DNA of 64,000 bases, from NCBI GenBank assembly GCA_011109175.1, contig RDEW01000004.1, positions 1,275,581-1,339,580 on the forward strand, in the 5' to 3' direction. This DNA comes from Dicyema japonicum (lineage: Eukaryota > Dicyemida > Rhombozoa > Dicyemidae). The position numbers were made by a program, and so were the translations under genes. Shown here piece after piece: positions 1 through 10,546 of this stretch; the stretch's first letter is position 1, and the number at the start of each line of letters is the position of its first letter. Below the pieces are notes generated by a model that was given only the letters and a program-made list of their open reading frames with translations, ran no database searches and was not told the DNA's origin.

Positions 1-141
1 AATATTTAATTTTATCTTAAAAATTGAGTTAATTATTTTCAACACTTTTATTTATTGTGATAAATATAACACCAGATTTCGACATTGACAATGAAAATCA
101 AAAGACAGAAATCTAAAATAACCAAATGAGATTCAATTAAC

Positions 142-270
142 CTTAGCGTGGCGTCATGTGGCTCACCGGATGCAACAACTCTGGAGGCGCTCAAAATGCT
201 CCTAAAGCATTTCCAAAAAGAGCCATTAGCTTTTTTCCACCGGGGGTACATGTCGCCCCGGTCGACGGAT
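142..270 (+). repeat. SINE-A dispersed repeat, partial copy
   Basis: This stretch carries the block GCGTCATGTGGCTCACC and, downstream, a GGAGGCGCTCA and AAAAAGAGCCATT block. The same blocks recur in the same order near 17.6, 32.3, 43.2, 54.8 kb and, inverted, 58.1 kb. The copy abuts the 5' end of a LINE remnant. I infer a SINE-like family; pol III boxes are not clear. Confidence 0.55.
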
Positions 271-299
271 TACTGGTCTGGCTATAGCTTCTCGGATTC

Positions 300-3245
300 A
301 CAACCTACACAAGTCAAAGGACCGGATATCCATTATACAACTGAATGTGAACGGAATAAAAGGCAAAATTATTGAACTTAAAACTCTGATTGTTAAACTT
401 AAAGCTGACATCGTGCTCATCCAAGAATCGAAACTATCAGCAAAAGATACTACGCCCCTCATTCCCGGATACAACATAATACGTGGATCGTACTAAGAAA
501 CGTGGAGGAGGACAACTTACATTAATCAGAAAAGGCATAAAGTATGAGGACCATACACTCGAGCGAATAAACTTTTGGGGAGTGATGAAACCACGGAGAC
601 AATCGGAATATCTGTTGGCACAACAAAAGGAAGACTATATTTTGTAAACATGTATATTCCGCCTCCGGGCTCATGTCCGAAACATTACACTATGCCGGAC
701 TTATCAGCACTGGAGATTTGGAACGAAGTTATGATATGCGGCGATTTGAATGCCAAACACCCCTTCTGACTGTTAAATCAGTCTGCAGATACAAGAGGAA
801 ATTTGCTGTTGTCGCAGTCTGGCAATCTGACAATCATCAATTACCCATCAAAAAACACAAGAACACCTCAAAAGAACTCTGACAATTCAACCTCCCCAAA
901 TATCACACTCTGTTCACCACAGTTTTCAACAACGATTAATTGGTCCGTCATCTACGACACCCGAAGTGATCATAACCCTATTCTGCTAAAAATTAAAAGC
1001 GAAATTACCAGTGGAAAAAAGAAACCTGCATATATAATCTTGCAAATTGGGAATTTTTCCGATCGGTTACAAACCAACATTTGGCTAACATACAGCTGGA
1101 AAACTTTACCTCCCTTGATGTAGTGGTCGTCTACGTCAACAAAGTCATCCTGGAAGCAAGAACAATAGCTGTCCTTAAAAGATATTTCGTCTACACGAGA
1201 GATTCCGGAAGGAAGGCTCTGGTCATGGAACGAAACCGTCTCAAAAAAAAGCAAGGATCCGTTCATCAGAAGCAAGGATCCGTCTAAAAGTGCTGAACGA
1301 GGAAATAAAAGCCAATGAATTCAAAATACAGAGAGCTAAATGGAAGATGGTCATTAAATCGTAACCGGTCAACATTCGAAGTTTGGAAGACAATTCGAAA
1401 TATCTCGAAGGTGGATGAGAGGACACCCGAAAATGACGAATTCAGCCAAAAGGATTTAAACGCCCTAATAAAATACTACGCTAAAATCTCTCACAAAAAC
1501 CACATGAGGACTGACCCACCCAAACCGCCGCTAAGAAAACCAAAAAAAGATCAATTAACTTATTTCACGGAAAAGGAGGTAATGGCATTCCTAAACCAAA
1601 CAAAAGTAACACATTCTCATGGTCCAGACGAAATTCCCATAATCCTCCTGAAAAACCTAGGAAATGAGGGAATTGGTACTCTGACCAAAATCTATAACTG
1701 GTCGATTGATTATAACTNTGATGAATTCAGCCAAAAGGATTTAAACGCCCTAATAAAATACTACGCGAAAATCTCTCACAAAAACCACATGAGGACTGAC
1801 CCACCCAAACCGCCGCTAAGAAAACCAAAAATAGATCAATTAACTTATCTCACGGAAAAGGAGGTAATGGCATTCCTAAACCAAACAAAAGTAACACATT
1901 CTCATGGTCCAGACGAAATTCACATAATTTTCATGAAAAATTTAGGAAATGAGGGAATTGGTACTCTGACCAAAATCTACAACTGGTCGATTATTTATAA
2001 CTCAATCCCACGATGTGGAAACTTGCAAACATTTGCCTAGTATTGAAGCCATGAAAACTGAAAGAAGACCCAGCTTCCTTCAGGCCTATTTCTCTCTTAT
2101 GCTCCATGTCAAAAATTCTGGAAAAGATATTTTTGCAAAAATCACTGAAAAGACTCCAGATAAACCATTCCAGCATGGTTTCAAAAAGGATCGGTCCACA
2201 ACGAGCTTTCTCACATCCCTGACTAGCTTTATTAGCTCTGGATTTCTGTGCAAGCCAAGACACCAGACAAGACACCAATTATGCTCACTAGACGTCCACA
2301 AAGCTTTCGACTCTGTGCCGAGGAAGAACCTAACATGGATAATTTACTAATCAGATATCCCTGAAAACCTCTAACGCTGGCTGATGAATTTCCTTAGCGG
2401 ACGAAGAGGTAGAGTGTACATGGAAACATTCATTCTGTCTCCCGTTTATTCCAAATTGGAGTACCGCAGGGCTCATCACTATTACTATTCAACATGTTTA
2501 TGGCTGACATTCCGACGCCGATTGGAGAATACGACCTGCTTCTGACTTATGCAGACGATATAGTCTTAGCCTCACGGGATCAGAACACCCAAACACTGAC
2601 GGAAAAAATACAACACCACATGGATCGACTACTCGAGTGGTTTAGTGAAAATCGAATGTCAATCAATACAGAAAAATCTGTTACAACTCTATACCTCGGA
2701 CAAAAGATTGTCGAACAGGACAATATAAGTTACTGCGTAGAGAAGAGAATTGCCGTTCAGCAAATGGCAAAAAATATTGAGTCTGAGTTTCTATACGCAC
2801 ATGAACTTCACGAGACATGTCACTAACGTGCTGAACAAATGTGAGAAAAAAATCAACCTTCTGAAATGCCTAACAGGTCTATGCAAAATTGGACATACCA
2901 TATACTTAAAACGCTCTACTCACAGTACATCGAACCATGCATTTCATATGCGTGTACTTCATGGGGACCACTGGCCTCTTATACGAACATCCAGAAAATC
3001 TCCGCAACCCAGGAAATAACCTTCAAACTAACGGAGAGATGGTACACAGGGGAAAACATCAAATGGAGAAACTAATCGAAAAAAAACAAGAATGGACACC
3101 AATGCCAAAAAGAAAGTGCTCGTCCGCAACGTATTTGTGTAGGTTCAAAGGATCAACACCGAGAAAAGATGAGAGCCTTGATCCAATTCGTCGGGATCAT
3201 TTAGTTTAGTTTTTTTCGGTTTAACAGTGGTCTTTGGTATTGTTT
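300..3245 (+). mobile_element. Decayed non-LTR retrotransposon with APE-type endonuclease and reverse transcriptase
   Basis: Frames interrupted by stops and frameshifts still read as a LINE ORF2. An endonuclease region at about 340-1000 has the motifs IQESKL, CGDLNAKHP and SDHNPI. Reverse transcriptase motifs follow: GPDEIPI (about 1620), LDVHKAFDSVPRK (about 2285), GVPQGSS and YADDIVLAS (about 2460-2580), then thumb-like sequence to about 3200. The order and motifs fit a Jockey/CR1-like element. The RT start is present twice (1435-1717 and 1720-2002), separated by one N. The 3' tail near 3180 resembles tails elsewhere in the window. The element is dead. Confidence 0.85.
1720..2002 (+). repeat. 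Duplicate of 1435-1717 after an N
   Basis: The 283 bases after the N at 1718 nearly repeat 1435-1717, with a few substitutions, and stay in the same RT frame. Two consecutive RT0-1 segments are not expected in a LINE, so this is either an assembly join of two alleles or copies, or a local duplication. Confidence 0.8.
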
Positions 3246-3989
3246 TAAATAATTTTTAATCAAACGCCTTTGTTCCAACTATATAAAGAGGTACATACTA
3301 GTTCGTTGGATCATTCAGAAAAGCCATAATGTTTGAAGACTGGAAGGAGTGTAATGAGAGACATCCTTTATAGGGAAACAACTTTTATAGAAAGACATTC
3401 ATTATTTACCTCTAAAATTGACAACTAATGAAGTATTTTCAAAACTTAGGCAGCAAAAAACATATTCCCCTATTAGTGAGTCTGGAGATTCAACAAGACT
3501 CTATGAGGAAACTAAAATTAGCCATTTCGAAGACTTCCTTAAAAGCATGAGATGACCTAATTTTTGAATTTTCAGTCACATCCCAAATTATTAATCGATT
3601 TTTGAGTATTTGTCTTGATTCTACAATTTACCACGTGTTTGAATCGTATATTCTTCATTATAGAATAGTTAAGCATGAAAGTAGTGTTAACCAAGAAAAC
3701 TACGCTTTCAAAGTCATCCAGTCTCACGTGGATCCTTGTTGAATCTAGGTCATGAGTCGATTCGATGGACTAGATTTTGTCAAATTAATGACAAATTTAT
3801 ATTCCAAAGACTTGTCTCATGCGTTCTTGTTAAAGTGTTATTGATGATCTGTCATGTGACTGAAACCACTACAAGTGGGTATCCGCCGCTGATGCAAATC
3901 GGCCATTTATGTTTCACGCTTCTCTTTAGTCTATTTCAAAGAGGGAATGACGGGAATTGTAATTTATTATAAATTTTCAACATTCTCAA
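3246..3989. other. No gene recognised
   Basis: Only short interrupted frames are visible and no family motif. It lies between two LINE remnants on the same strand and may be eroded LINE sequence, but I cannot show that. Confidence 0.4.
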
Positions 3990-5000
3990 TTTGGTGAGAA
4001 GAGATCATATGCTTGAATGGCTACGATGATAGTCCCATTGATATTCACCCATCACATCTCGTTATTAGCTTATTAAATCATCCCACGAGAATCACCCGGT
4101 CGATTTCCTTAGTCCACTCCTTTTTTGTATTGCTGACGATGAAGCTGTCAGTTTACGTGACATGGCTTTCAATTGTCGGTATTTTATGTTCGATCTCCGG
4201 ATCAACCGAATCAGTTGTGAAAAGCCTATAAATACTACTTTCCACTCTTAGCAGAGTTGGCCTCGAGATTAATGGAAGTAAATCTGGCGATATACCAAGT
4301 ATTTAGGGACCCCCCTAGAAGACCAGGAAGATATTAGGATGAGAAGGACGATTGAAAATGCAACATTGCCAAAACTGAAGAAAACCTGGATTATAAAAAA
4401 TGTAAACGTGTCGGTCAAGTCTGTGCTGCTTTTCAACGCGGGAACCTGCTTCTGCTTAGAAATCGACTCAAAAAAGTCTGACTCTCCACTGAGCGCAATT
4501 GAGGCAAACCATAATATCGAACAGAATTGTGTACGAAAGAATAAAGTGTCAGTAAATCTCTATTCAAATCACGGAAACTATATTGAGGCTCTTTAGACAG
4601 GTTCCGAAAATGGATAGTGAGGTTCCAGCTAACGTGACCATAAAGGACTTTTCTGCCTCTGACCCTCCTCGATTCCGTGGACCACCTTCCTCATGATCCT
4701 CGACGGAGATCTCCGAAAGATTGAGAAAAACTTAAGAGAGAGAGGNCTATATTGAGGCTCTTTGGACAGGTTCCGAGAATGGATAGTGAGGTTCCAGCTA
4801 ATCTACCTCCGACCCTCCTCGATTCCGTGGACCACCTTCCTCATGATCCTCGACGAAGATCTCCGAAAGATTGAGAAAAACTTAAGAGAGAGAGGATTTA
4901 TGGACTACGAGAGCTTGGGTATGACAAGGGCAAGTGCAAGCGTAGGAGATGACTGGTTTCCAGAGTTGCACATGCTTTGTCATTGACAGGGCAAGAGTGC
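3990..5000 (+). mobile_element. LINE reverse transcriptase fragment
   Basis: The frame at about 4100-4240 reads DFLSPLLFCIADDEAVSL, the RT motif B' region (normally GDPLSPLLF). A thumb-like stretch, KLKKTWIIKNVNVSVKSVLL, follows around 4370-4430. Several stops interrupt it. Sequence from about 4579 is repeated after the N at 4746 with a 26-bp deletion. The rest to 5000 is basic and unclassified. Confidence 0.6.
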
Positions 5001-5739
5001 TCAATAATAATGTCAAACTATAAAATCAATTATCATTATATTAATAGTCAGACGATCAATAATTCAAACTATCAGACAAATCTTACTTGACACGTGGATA
5101 TGATTTTTAGCAGTCCTACAGCAGGATGTTATTTGAAAAAAATCATTTATATAGAAAAATCCAGATCAGTCTTCTCGATTGACTACATCCACACAGATTC
5201 GCGTAGTCACTGGTGGAAACAACTGAAACTATTTGTGGAATATTCTAGAATAATTTAGAAATTTCTAGAATTTTGGTTCACCCAATTCTTAGTGATCTTA
5301 AAAGCTGGAAAATAACTACATTCACTACTCGCCAACCTGCCCAAAACAATGATCCTAAAGAGGCGATGTTACTTCTCCTCCAGCTTATTGGCTGCTGGCC
5401 TCCTACAAGTTAGTGAGGGTAGGGTTACATAACTAACTTCTCCACCTGTCGTCAGAAGTTTAATGGACTGTTGATTTGGTCGGCATAAACGTTCTCGGGG
5501 TTGAATCAAAAACCNNNNNNTGGCTGCTGGCCTCCTACAAGTTAGTGAGGGTAGGGTTACATAACTAACTTCTCCACCTGTCGTCAGAAGTTTAATAAAC
5601 TGTTGATTTGGTCGGCATAAACGTTCTCGGGGTTGAATCAAAATCTATAAAGGACCAAAAACTTAGGGCAGACGCAAAAAAGCACATTACTAATCTAATT
5701 TTTTTAAATAACAATTTATTGAAGAATAAAACCAAATAG
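5001..5739. repeat. Spacer with a 124-bp duplication around a six-N gap
   Basis: 5391-5514 and 5521-5644 are near-identical and flank NNNNNN. No recognisable protein is encoded; a minus frame through both copies is open but unlike any family I know. Nothing is visible in 5001-5390. Confidence 0.6.
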
Positions 5740-6362
5740 TTAAAAACTACTGGCTGCTCTCAGGATTGAGAGCGAATTTCCCCTTACGATCTGTAAGGAG
5801 ATGCGCTCAATGAGCCAGCTCTTCTCTCTGACATCCCTTCTCCTTTTAGAGACTAACGATCCAATTTTGTTGAGCAGGACTAACGACCTGCTTCCTATGA
5901 CTCCCGAAGTTTCGACTGCGACTGGTTCAAATGTGTACTGCTCGCCGAGGCATGTGTACTTCTTAGCTTTAAGTATTTCTGTCTTCTCTGCAGCTGAGCC
6001 TGGATTTGTCGCACTCATTGTAATATTGGAAGGGGAGAAGCTATCTACGCAGGTGGCATCCTACGGGAACAGAGTCCCTCCATCTAGACAGGGAATCCGG
6101 CAGCTTCTAGTCCCCACGCAATAACCTTGTTGATTGCACTATGTCTCAGGCTCCTTCGGCAGGAAAGTGCGTTGAGTCCTTTCACGTAGACTATTCCTCC
6201 ACATCTACAGCGATGGATTGCGCAAACATCGACTCCAAGGCAGACGCAAACCCCAATCCTCGTGTTGTCATCGTCCAGAAAAGTTCCGAGTGAAATCCAC
6301 GGGAATGCTTTGAGCCATGCACCAAGAGAACAACAAAAAGAAATGAACAGGAAAATAATCAA
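5740..6362 (-). mobile_element. LINE-C family, C-terminal ORF fragment
   Basis: Two minus-strand frames show the tail of a widespread invertebrate LINE polyprotein. The first has a Cys/His-rich stretch (CAIHRCRCGGIVYVKGLNAL, then SCRR and RHSAINKVI). The second has the conserved end YTFEPVAVETSG and LIERISLQIVRGNS. A frameshift separates them. The same tail occurs near 33.6 kb, 35.2 kb (inverted) and 42.2 kb, so the family is moderately repetitive here. Confidence 0.75.
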
Positions 6363-6384
6363 AGTAAACCAAGAGAGTAAAGAG

Positions 6385-6867
6385 TTAATCTAAAATCCCA
6401 CATTCTGTAATGATGACGTCCTGATTTGGTTTATCACTCCTAGATCTCGGAGTATGCTGAATTTTATTCACAAATTCCATTCCTTCCACGACCTCTCCAA
6501 AAACTACATGTTTATTATCCAAATGGGGTGTCTGAACCGTGGTTATGAAAAACTGAGATCCGTTAGTGTTTGGGCCAGCGTTTGCCATGGAGAGAAGGCC
6601 AGGTTTATCGTGTTTACGAATGAAGTTCTCATCATTAAACTTTTCTCCGTATATTGACCTTCCTCCAGTTCCGTTAAAGTTCGTGTAATCACCACCCTGA
6701 ATCATGAAGTTAGGGATAACGCGATGAAAGATCGTACCCTTATACTTTCCATCCTTGCACAACATGTAAAAATTTTTAGCAGTCCTCGGGACGACTTCAT
6801 GATAGAGGTCAAAGACGATCTTTGCATTTTGAACTCCATTAAAAGAAACCAAGAAATAAGCTTTCAT
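6385..6867 (-). CDS. PPIA: Cyclophilin A-type peptidyl-prolyl cis-trans isomerase
   Basis: A single uninterrupted 160-aa ORF; the first ATG at 6867 gives [12 protein letters not shown], and an upstream in-frame TTG is not needed. The whole protein is one cyclophilin domain. The catalytic block [14 protein letters not shown] (about 48-61) carries the Arg, Phe, Met and Gln of the active site, and [17 protein letters not shown] (about 93-109) is intact. The Trp of human CypA (Trp121, in EWLDGKHVVFG) is His here ([11 protein letters not shown]), a change linked in other cyclophilins to weak cyclosporin binding. There is no signal peptide, so a cytosolic enzyme is likely. It is the only conserved gene in the window without introns, and it is flanked on both sides by same-strand LINE tails, so a processed retrocopy is possible. 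Typical length is 165 aa. Confidence 0.95.
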   Translation of the reverse strand: MKAYFLVSFNGVQNAKIVFDLYHEVVPRTAKNFYMLCKDGKYKGTIFHRVIPNFMIQGGDYTNFNGTGGRSIYGEKFNDENFIRKHDKPGLLSMANAGPNTNGSQFFITTVQTPHLDNKHVVFGEVVEGMEFVNKIQHTPRSRSDKPNQDVIITECGILD

Positions 6868-6932
6868 TGTGAGCAACAAAACCTCGTGTAAGCAATGTAT
6901 CTTATTTATTAAGGTTAACCACTCTAAATAAT

Positions 6933-8690
6933 TTATTTTATAAAATAATCATATATAAATAATCTAATAAAGAAAATCAATTGTAATTGATTAACACTAA
7001 CATGGAAGCTGAATTCTTCTCCTCTTTGGGCATTGGCCCTTTGTATCACTCTCACTGTTTCCCACAATACCACTAGAGAAAGCGAATCACTATACAAGAC
7101 AGCTGTTTCTTCTGATTCCTCTTCGACGTCACCTCCGAATTCAGAGCTTCTTGATATAAGATTATTAGTCACCCTTGTAAGTTCATCATCATAGTTATCA
7201 ACTTTCAGCCCATGTCTATGCTCGATTATCATGCTCTCTAAAGTTTTTTTAATCGTCATTGATTGGATGTACGCCCTTGTAGAGACATCCACGTTGAGTC
7301 TTTTCATATAGGACTTGTAGTACTTTGTTATTACTCCATCCCATGTCAATTCGGAATTATTGTCACCTTAGCCTTGTGGATTTGTGTTAGTTCTCTTACC
7401 AGAAAGTCGTATTTGTGAGTTTTTCCACTTCAACATGTTTTAGTAAATCTTGGGAAGTGATCCCTACTTGTATTAGTATTATTTCGTTCTTGGATTTATC
7501 GTGTATGAAAATATCAAGTTTGTTATTTTTAACTTGTTTATCCAACTTTTTGGTTCACACTATCAATTGGACTGTATGCATCTTTATCCTTTTGGTTTCT
7601 GTTATTCCAAATTGATGACATAGTTGTAGGTGAATACATCTTACAAATTTGTTATGTCGCCGCATATACGCACCTCTAAGATTCCTGGTACATCATGTAG
7701 CCAGGTGATCCACACTTTTTTTGGTCATACCACATTGACTGAAATTTGCTTTTATTTTCTCAATGAACAGATTCGATCCATTGTCATGCAGTACATTGCT
7801 TCCGACATTGGATTATTGTTTCCCCCAGTATTTCCTCTCAAGGTCGGTCAAAAATTGAAATACATTCACTCTTATCAGAAATTAAGGTTAATCCTCTTCC
7901 AAAACTATTCCTTCTGATATGTAATCTTTCTTTGTTAGTAGGTTTTAAGTGCACTCGTAAGTTAGAGAGTATACGCTGGATTTCTAAATCAATAGATTCG
8001 AATTCACGTGGTTCATTGTCGATAAGCCCAATATAATAATTATATAGCGAGAGTGCGTATTCATTTATCCCTTTAAACAAGTTTACAGCGTTTAATTTCG
8101 AATTCGCCAGCATCTCTATCCTTTTCTTCACATTTTCACCAATTTTTTCCATAACTTTGTCTTTCATAACCTTACTCCCTTTATATTCTAACACTCCAAG
8201 ATAGCCATGTCCCTCACAACCATCCAGATAACTTGTATCTTTGGCACATTTCAGATTAGTTGCAGACTTTTCACAGTTTATTTTTAAAGCCAACAACACC
8301 CAGATATTCATCAATATCCACCATTATTGTTAGAATAGTATCTTCATATTCGGCAATTATTTACAGGTCGTCAATAAAAAGAAAATGGTTAGTCGCATAT
8401 GTCACAATAGACGGATCACTCTGATCAATACATATCTTCGGGAATTTTATATTTAATATTCGGCTTAGTGGGTCCATTACCAGAGTAAACAGTTGAGGAG
8501 AGAGTGAGTCTCCTTGCAAGATTCCTTTCCCGGGTTTGACCTTCCCAATTCTCTTTTGTTAAGGTTCAAAATAACATTCCATTTGCTTATTAGATTCTTG
8601 ATAGATTTCACAATCCATTCCGGAACTCCAGAGCTGTTAAGAATCCGACACAAAAATTCATGATTGACAGAATCGAAAGCCTTCTTCACA
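6933..8690 (-). mobile_element. Decayed LINE with CCHC motif and restriction-like endonuclease
   Basis: On the minus strand the order is: RT motif A (VKKAFDSVNHEF, about 8680), GILQGDSLSP, a degenerate F-x-D-D segment, an RT thumb region (7840-8310), a Cys-His motif (CGMTKKSVDHLA, stop, C, at about 7730), a stretch with D..SKNEIILIQVGIT resembling the REL endonuclease core (about 7500), and a C-terminal WDGVITKYYKSYMKRL (about 7320). This order matches R2/R4/NeSL-type elements that use a restriction-like endonuclease. Several stops and frameshifts show it is dead. The RT N-terminus is missing and replaced by another repeat. Confidence 0.8.
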
Positions 8691-8699
8691 TCAATCCAT

Positions 8700-8960
8700 G
8701 TTGTGAATAAGAGCCTCCAAAATCACGGAAAGATGAACTTCTGGAGAGTTCAGCCACCAATGCCTCTTGAAGCCATGATACAAATGAACCATGGGACGCG
8801 CCATCGTGACTACAAGGATCCAGTCATTCAGTCGATAGGTGCTTGTATTGGGTCGAGGGATGAGCATCGGGCCAAAATGAGGTCCCTGATAGAGCGTGCT
8901 GGGATCACGTGATTAGTTAGCTTATGTAACCGTGATCTCTGGTGTTATTATTATTGAAGC
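8700..8960 (+). repeat. REP-D dispersed repeat
   Basis: This segment matches 54400-54735 over about 250 bp, including AATCACGGAA, CCAATGCCTCTTGAAGCC and GGGATCACGTGATTAGTTAG. Both copies keep a frame ending in ..RAGIT or ..RAEIT followed by a stop. A decayed relative ends at about 58235. It interrupts the LINE to its left. It may be the tail of a larger element. Confidence 0.65.
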
Positions 8961-9800
8961 TGTTAATCTACGTTTGTGGGCAGCATAGACATTAATGATA
9001 TACGTAATCGATTTCTTTTTATTCAATTGAATGATAGCGATTCTGTAACTCTCCATAGCTTGAGTAGCCTATTCACGATTGATATATGAACTGCGAAGCC
9101 CATTTCATAGACGGCTGTCGGACGGTAGTAGTGTTAGCCAGTATTTTATGTAACATACACCCTGATTTACTTTCATCTTCATATCTTGTAGGCAGGCAAT
9201 GCTAAGTTTGTTTAGTGTTTGAAGGGAGTGAGTCCTCAGACGTTGAAGGTTGCAATTGTAAACGGGGTAGAATAGACAGGCGATAAAAACAGAAACTATT
9301 AGAGAGGTGTCAACTACTCAACCAACATGACGAACGTCGAAAGCAGATCTTAGCAGACTTGACAGATACCACAGAAATCAGCTAAGGAAAATAGTAGGCA
9401 TCTACTGGTCGAAGGACTCTCTAAGATCTATGTAACTGTTCCCCGATAAGTGAGAAAGTGATAAATCTCGCTGGCGACTTTTTTGGCATATTCTCTGGTG
9501 AATAGCTCATTATGGAGGATTTTTAATCAAAATTCGACTGGGTGCTTTTGTTGAGGGCAGAGAACTACGCTTCCTTTCTTTGCTAATATTGGTGGGAAAT
9601 AAAACAGCGAACTACCACGATGAACTGCAGAGAGGTGGGAGGAAGAAAGTTACATTGAGAAAACTGTTAGAACGGATATTCAAGAGCGCAACTTAACCGG
9701 AACCCTAAGTATTCATGTGTCTATGGGCAAGGCAGGATTGCATTTAACTAACTTGTACTGCTCAATTCATTAATTTAGTGGCGGAAGGATTACGCCTGGA
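8961..9800. mobile_element. LINE remnants in both orientations
   Basis: Minus frames at about 8950-9290 resemble an APE endonuclease (a strand ending in ..RLRISLMSMLPTN). Plus frames at 9300-9800 resemble a LINE 3' end (VGIYWSKDSL, then WRLFWHILW and GGRKKVTLRKLL). Both are heavily broken. Assignment is by pattern only. Confidence 0.45.
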
Positions 9801-10069
9801 AGTGTCACCTACAAAATCAGTCATCAACTGTATTCTAATAGTTCTATCATAAGCGTCCAGTGCTCCGCCAAACACACGGGGGCCACACGCCTCTTGCAAA
9901 GTGCCACGTGTTTGACATGCCTGCAATAAAATACACATAAATATTTCATGTGTATGGAAGTCAGTTACCTCTCTTGTTAATTTAGCACTTAATCAGTGCT
10001 TCCAGCTGTTTTTCAAATTTTAATACAAGACAACAAAAATTTATTAAACTCTAACAATCTATCCACGTT

Positions 10070-10165
10070 TACCTCTCATGACAGTCATCAAGAAAAACTG
10101 GAGGAGCTACTGAGTTTCACAGATTTCATAGCCTTTTAGTGTAGCCATACGTTCTAGACTATTGT
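10070..10165 (+). repeat. SINE-C dispersed repeat
   Basis: The blocks AACTGGAGGAGCTACTGAGT and AGTGTAGCCATACGTTC recur near 31.9 and 62.6 kb on the plus strand and near 28.1 kb inverted. It looks like a short interspersed repeat. The following bases up to 10546 hold no recognisable gene apart from the 5' flank of the next one. Confidence 0.5.
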
Positions 10166-10546
10166 GGGAGATAAAAAATCAATTCTTATCATTCAACTTT
10201 TCTCGACAGCACTTGCAAAGAACGTAGACAGGCCGTAGAGCCATTGTATTACTTCCCCCTACTCCACTTTTCTGTAGAGAATAGTGCCTTGATCGCGCTC
10301 TCAGTGATATTATCGAGAAATAGGACGTTGATACAGGTGGTGTACCATACTTTCCCATCAACTCGTTATCGGTCTCCTTGGTCATTGACTGAAGGGAGAT
10401 ATTGAACCTTTTCCGTTAAAATATCTTTATAAAAACATTGTTTCCTGAATTTTGAAGATAGCCATTATATCTCATATCTACGCTCAAGTCGGTCAACCGC
10501 ATTTTATCGCCATATAAAATGAATTGGGGTTATCATCTATCAAATC

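Noticed and set aside
10179-10385. Minus-strand 68-codon ORF before the FARP gene
   Set aside because: No family, no intron partners, no coding-like context.
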